Shown: positions 5,797 to 7,139 of the stretch, in pieces | How the letters are laid out: every line of letters starts with the position of its first letter | Numbering within the stretch: the first letter of the stretch is position 1 | Assembly: GCA_023954595.1 (NCBI GenBank) | Contig: JAGSHJ010000151.1 | Span: 1 to 7,139 of the forward strand | Direction: 5' to 3' | Length of the DNA: 7,139 nucleotides | Source of the DNA: Bacteriovoracaceae bacterium | Lineage (GTDB): Bacteria; Bdellovibrionota; Bacteriovoracia; Bacteriovoracales; Bacteriovoracaceae | The notes under the pieces: generated by a model | The model's database searches: none | Told to the model about the DNA's origin: nothing | The model's input: only the letters and a program-made list of their open reading frames with translations | Translations under genes and position numbers: made by a program

Positions 5797-6824
5797 TGGA
5801 AATCTATCCTTGGATCTACGAGGACATAGGCCACGTCACTAATAATATTACCTATTAACATCAATAGCGCCTGAATAAACACAAGCCCCATAATGACATT
5901 ATAATCTCTAGATAAAATAGAGTTAAAACTCAATAGTCCGATTCCATCAAGCTGGAAGATCTTCTCTAAAATTAGAGAGCCCGCGAAAAAGATGGATAGA
6001 AATCCACCAATCCCAGTGACAATTGGTATCAATGCATTTCTCAAAGCATGCTTTAAGTATACAGTCTTCTCACCAAGGCCTTTAGCACGGGCAGTACGAA
6101 TATAGTCTTTTTTAACTTCTTCCATTAAAGAGTTTTTCATCAATAGAGTGAGTTGAGTATAAGAGCCAATAGTGTAACAAATTAGAGGTAGAACAAAGTG
6201 ATACACTCTATCCAGAATTCTCTCACCAGTAGTCATCTCATCGTAGAAATCAGAATATAGACCACCTATTGGGAAAATATCTAGAAAGCTTCCACCTGCA
6301 AAAAAGACAATTAGAACAATCGCAAGCATGAAGCTTGGAATTGAATAAGCGACAAAGAGAATAAAACTTGATGCTGTGTCCATCTTTGAGCCGTGCTTTA
6401 CGGCCTTCCAAACACCTAAAGGAATGGAGACTAGATAACTTAAAAATAAGGATAACACCCCGAACTGAAGAGATACTGGAAACTTCGACATAACGACATC
6501 GATGACGGGTTCCTCGTATGTAAATGAGTCGCCAAAATCAAGCTTTGCTAGATTTTTAAGCCATATCCAGTAACGAACGTGCACAGGCTTATCAAAGCCA
6601 TATTGCTTTTTCAAAGCATCTAGAACTTCTTTAGAAACTGTTGCCGTTCCTTGTTGGGATGCTGCCCCCTCAGCTGCATCAGCGGAGCCAGCAAAGCGAA
6701 GCTGTTGAATTTTTTGCTCAATTGGAGAACCTGGTGCCAGGTTTACAACTCCAAACACAACAATGGTAATTCCCAAAAGTGTGGGTACCAATAAGACTAA
6801 TCTTCTAAGGATGTACTTTAACAT
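5793..6824 (-). CDS. yejB: Peptide ABC transporter permease, YejB type
   Basis: This is the first inner-membrane permease of the Yej-type importer, partner of YejE. The 343 residues begin MLKYILRRLVLLVPTLLGIT, the family's first membrane helix, then APGSP (30-34). A low-complexity Ala/Ser/Gln stretch (about 45-63) follows, at the place where E. coli YejB also has an insert. Next come YGFDKP (75-80), LDFGDS (95-100) and SIPLGVWKAVKHGSKMD (133-149), and the EAA loop (about 235-267; YIRTARAKGLGEKTVYLKHA). Near the end are GIGLLSF, SRDYNVIMG and VDPRIDFQ, all characteristic of YejB. About six membrane segments are visible. The start ATG lies five bases after GAGTAGG (6830-6836), which overlaps the stop codon of the upstream binding-protein gene. 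It overlaps yejE by four bases. Confidence 0.94.
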   Translation of the reverse strand: MLKYILRRLVLLVPTLLGITIVVFGVVNLAPGSPIEQKIQQLRFAGSADAAEGAASQQGTATVSKEVLDALKKQYGFDKPVHVRYWIWLKNLAKLDFGDSFTYEEPVIDVVMSKFPVSLQFGVLSLFLSYLVSIPLGVWKAVKHGSKMDTASSFILFVAYSIPSFMLAIVLIVFFAGGSFLDIFPIGGLYSDFYDEMTTGERILDRVYHFVLPLICYTIGSYTQLTLLMKNSLMEEVKKDYIRTARAKGLGEKTVYLKHALRNALIPIVTGIGGFLSIFFAGSLILEKIFQLDGIGLLSFNSILSRDYNVIMGLVFIQALLMLIGNIISDVAYVLVDPRIDFQ

Positions 6825-6830
6825 TTAAAC

Positions 6831-7139
6831 CTACTCTTCTAATTTCTTTTTGGATTCAAAGTCCCAAAACGAAGTCCCTACTCCATAGTTGTAGGTATCT
6901 TTTTCTTTTTTAATTCTATCGGTATTGGCATACATAGTTGAATCTTTATAAGTAAACCAAACGTATGGTACATCTTGGGCGATAATTTTTTCGGCCTTTC
7001 GAAGAACTTTAATCCTCTCGGCACGATCGTGAATAAGTCTCGCCTTGTCAGTCAGTCTATCTACTTCAGGGTTTGAGTAGCTAATAAAGTTGGACCCGCC
7101 CTCAATTGAATCAGTATGCCAAATTTGTTTTGGATCCCA
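6831..7139 (-). CDS. Extracellular solute-binding protein of the peptide importer, C-terminal part
   Basis: Only the last 102 codons are in the window; the rest lies beyond the right edge. The visible part reads WDPKQIWHTDS, then GGSNFISYSNPEVDRLTDKAR (in pieces at residues 14-34 of the fragment), RAEKIIAQDVPYVWF (about 47-62) and ends FWDFESKKKLEE. The pattern of N-F-x-x-Y-S-N-P-E-V-D, spaced Arg residues, a D-V-P-Y-V-W-F strand and a late F-W-D-F is typical of family 5 (DppA/OppA/YejA-like) periplasmic binding proteins. The stop TAG is six bases before yejB, so this is the first visible gene of the operon. It probably delivers peptides or peptide-like compounds to YejBE; whether it is a true YejA cannot be judged from this fragment. 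Confidence 0.85.
   Translation of the reverse strand, partial: WDPKQIWHTDSIEGGSNFISYSNPEVDRLTDKARLIHDRAERIKVLRKAEKIIAQDVPYVWFTYKDSTMYANTDRIKKEKDTYNYGVGTSFWDFESKKKLEE

Noticed and set aside
5654..5842. 62-codon plus-strand open frame across the yejB/yejE junction
   Set aside because: It is antisense to two certain genes, and its hydrophobic look comes from the complement of membrane-segment codons.
6637..6695. Low-complexity Ala/Ser/Gln stretch in YejB (about residues 45-63) as a possible insertion
   Set aside because: E. coli YejB has a variable insert at the same place, so it is a family trait and not a sign of rearrangement.

Overview
The window is a compact, AT-rich bacterial chromosomal segment with very little non-coding DNA; the largest gaps are about 90 bp. 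It holds seven protein genes, two of them cut by the window edges. No rRNA, tRNA, CRISPR array, insertion sequence or phage gene is visible. The protein set fits a Gram-negative proteobacterium-like organism: a pyruvoyl phosphatidylserine decarboxylase, an exported HtrA protease and a Yej-type peptide importer. The base composition and the mix of families would suit a Bdellovibrio/Bacteriovorax-type bacterium, but that placement is an inference and not firm.

Layout. Positions 2-844 (+) hold the 3' part of an unrecognised gene. It converges on psd (841-1761, -), a type II phosphatidylserine decarboxylase, and the two genes share a CTAG that supplies both stop codons. An 85-bp divergent spacer separates psd from an htrA/degP-family serine protease gene (1847-2941, +) with one PDZ domain and a possible lipobox. 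That gene overlaps by 15 bp the end of a YbdL/MtnE-type class I aminotransferase gene (2927-4078, -), and a hairpin built from both coding ends sits at the junction. A 91-bp divergent spacer with a perfect TATAAT and a 10-bp palindrome separates the aminotransferase from a Crp/Fnr-family regulator (4170-4763, +). Ten bp further on the regulator converges on a minus-strand transporter operon: yejE (4774-5796), yejB (5793-6824) and the C-terminal part of a solute-binding protein gene (6831-7139).

How the genes relate. The transporter genes form one translationally coupled operon for uptake of peptide-like solutes, transcribed in the order binding protein, YejB, YejE. The expected ATPase gene (yejF in E. 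coli) is not downstream, because the operon ends against the convergent regulator. The regulator is the natural candidate to control itself and perhaps the divergent aminotransferase. Psd and HtrA both act at the envelope (phosphatidylethanolamine synthesis and protein quality control) and share a divergent promoter region, but nothing seen here proves co-regulation.

I did not find a clearly new multi-gene system. The points most worth a second look are the Glu in place of the expected catalytic Asp in Psd, the lipobox on the HtrA protease, the coding-embedded hairpin between htrA and the aminotransferase gene, the operator-like palindrome upstream of a Crp/Fnr protein with atypical DNA-contact residues, the missing ATPase, and the unknown gene at the left edge.
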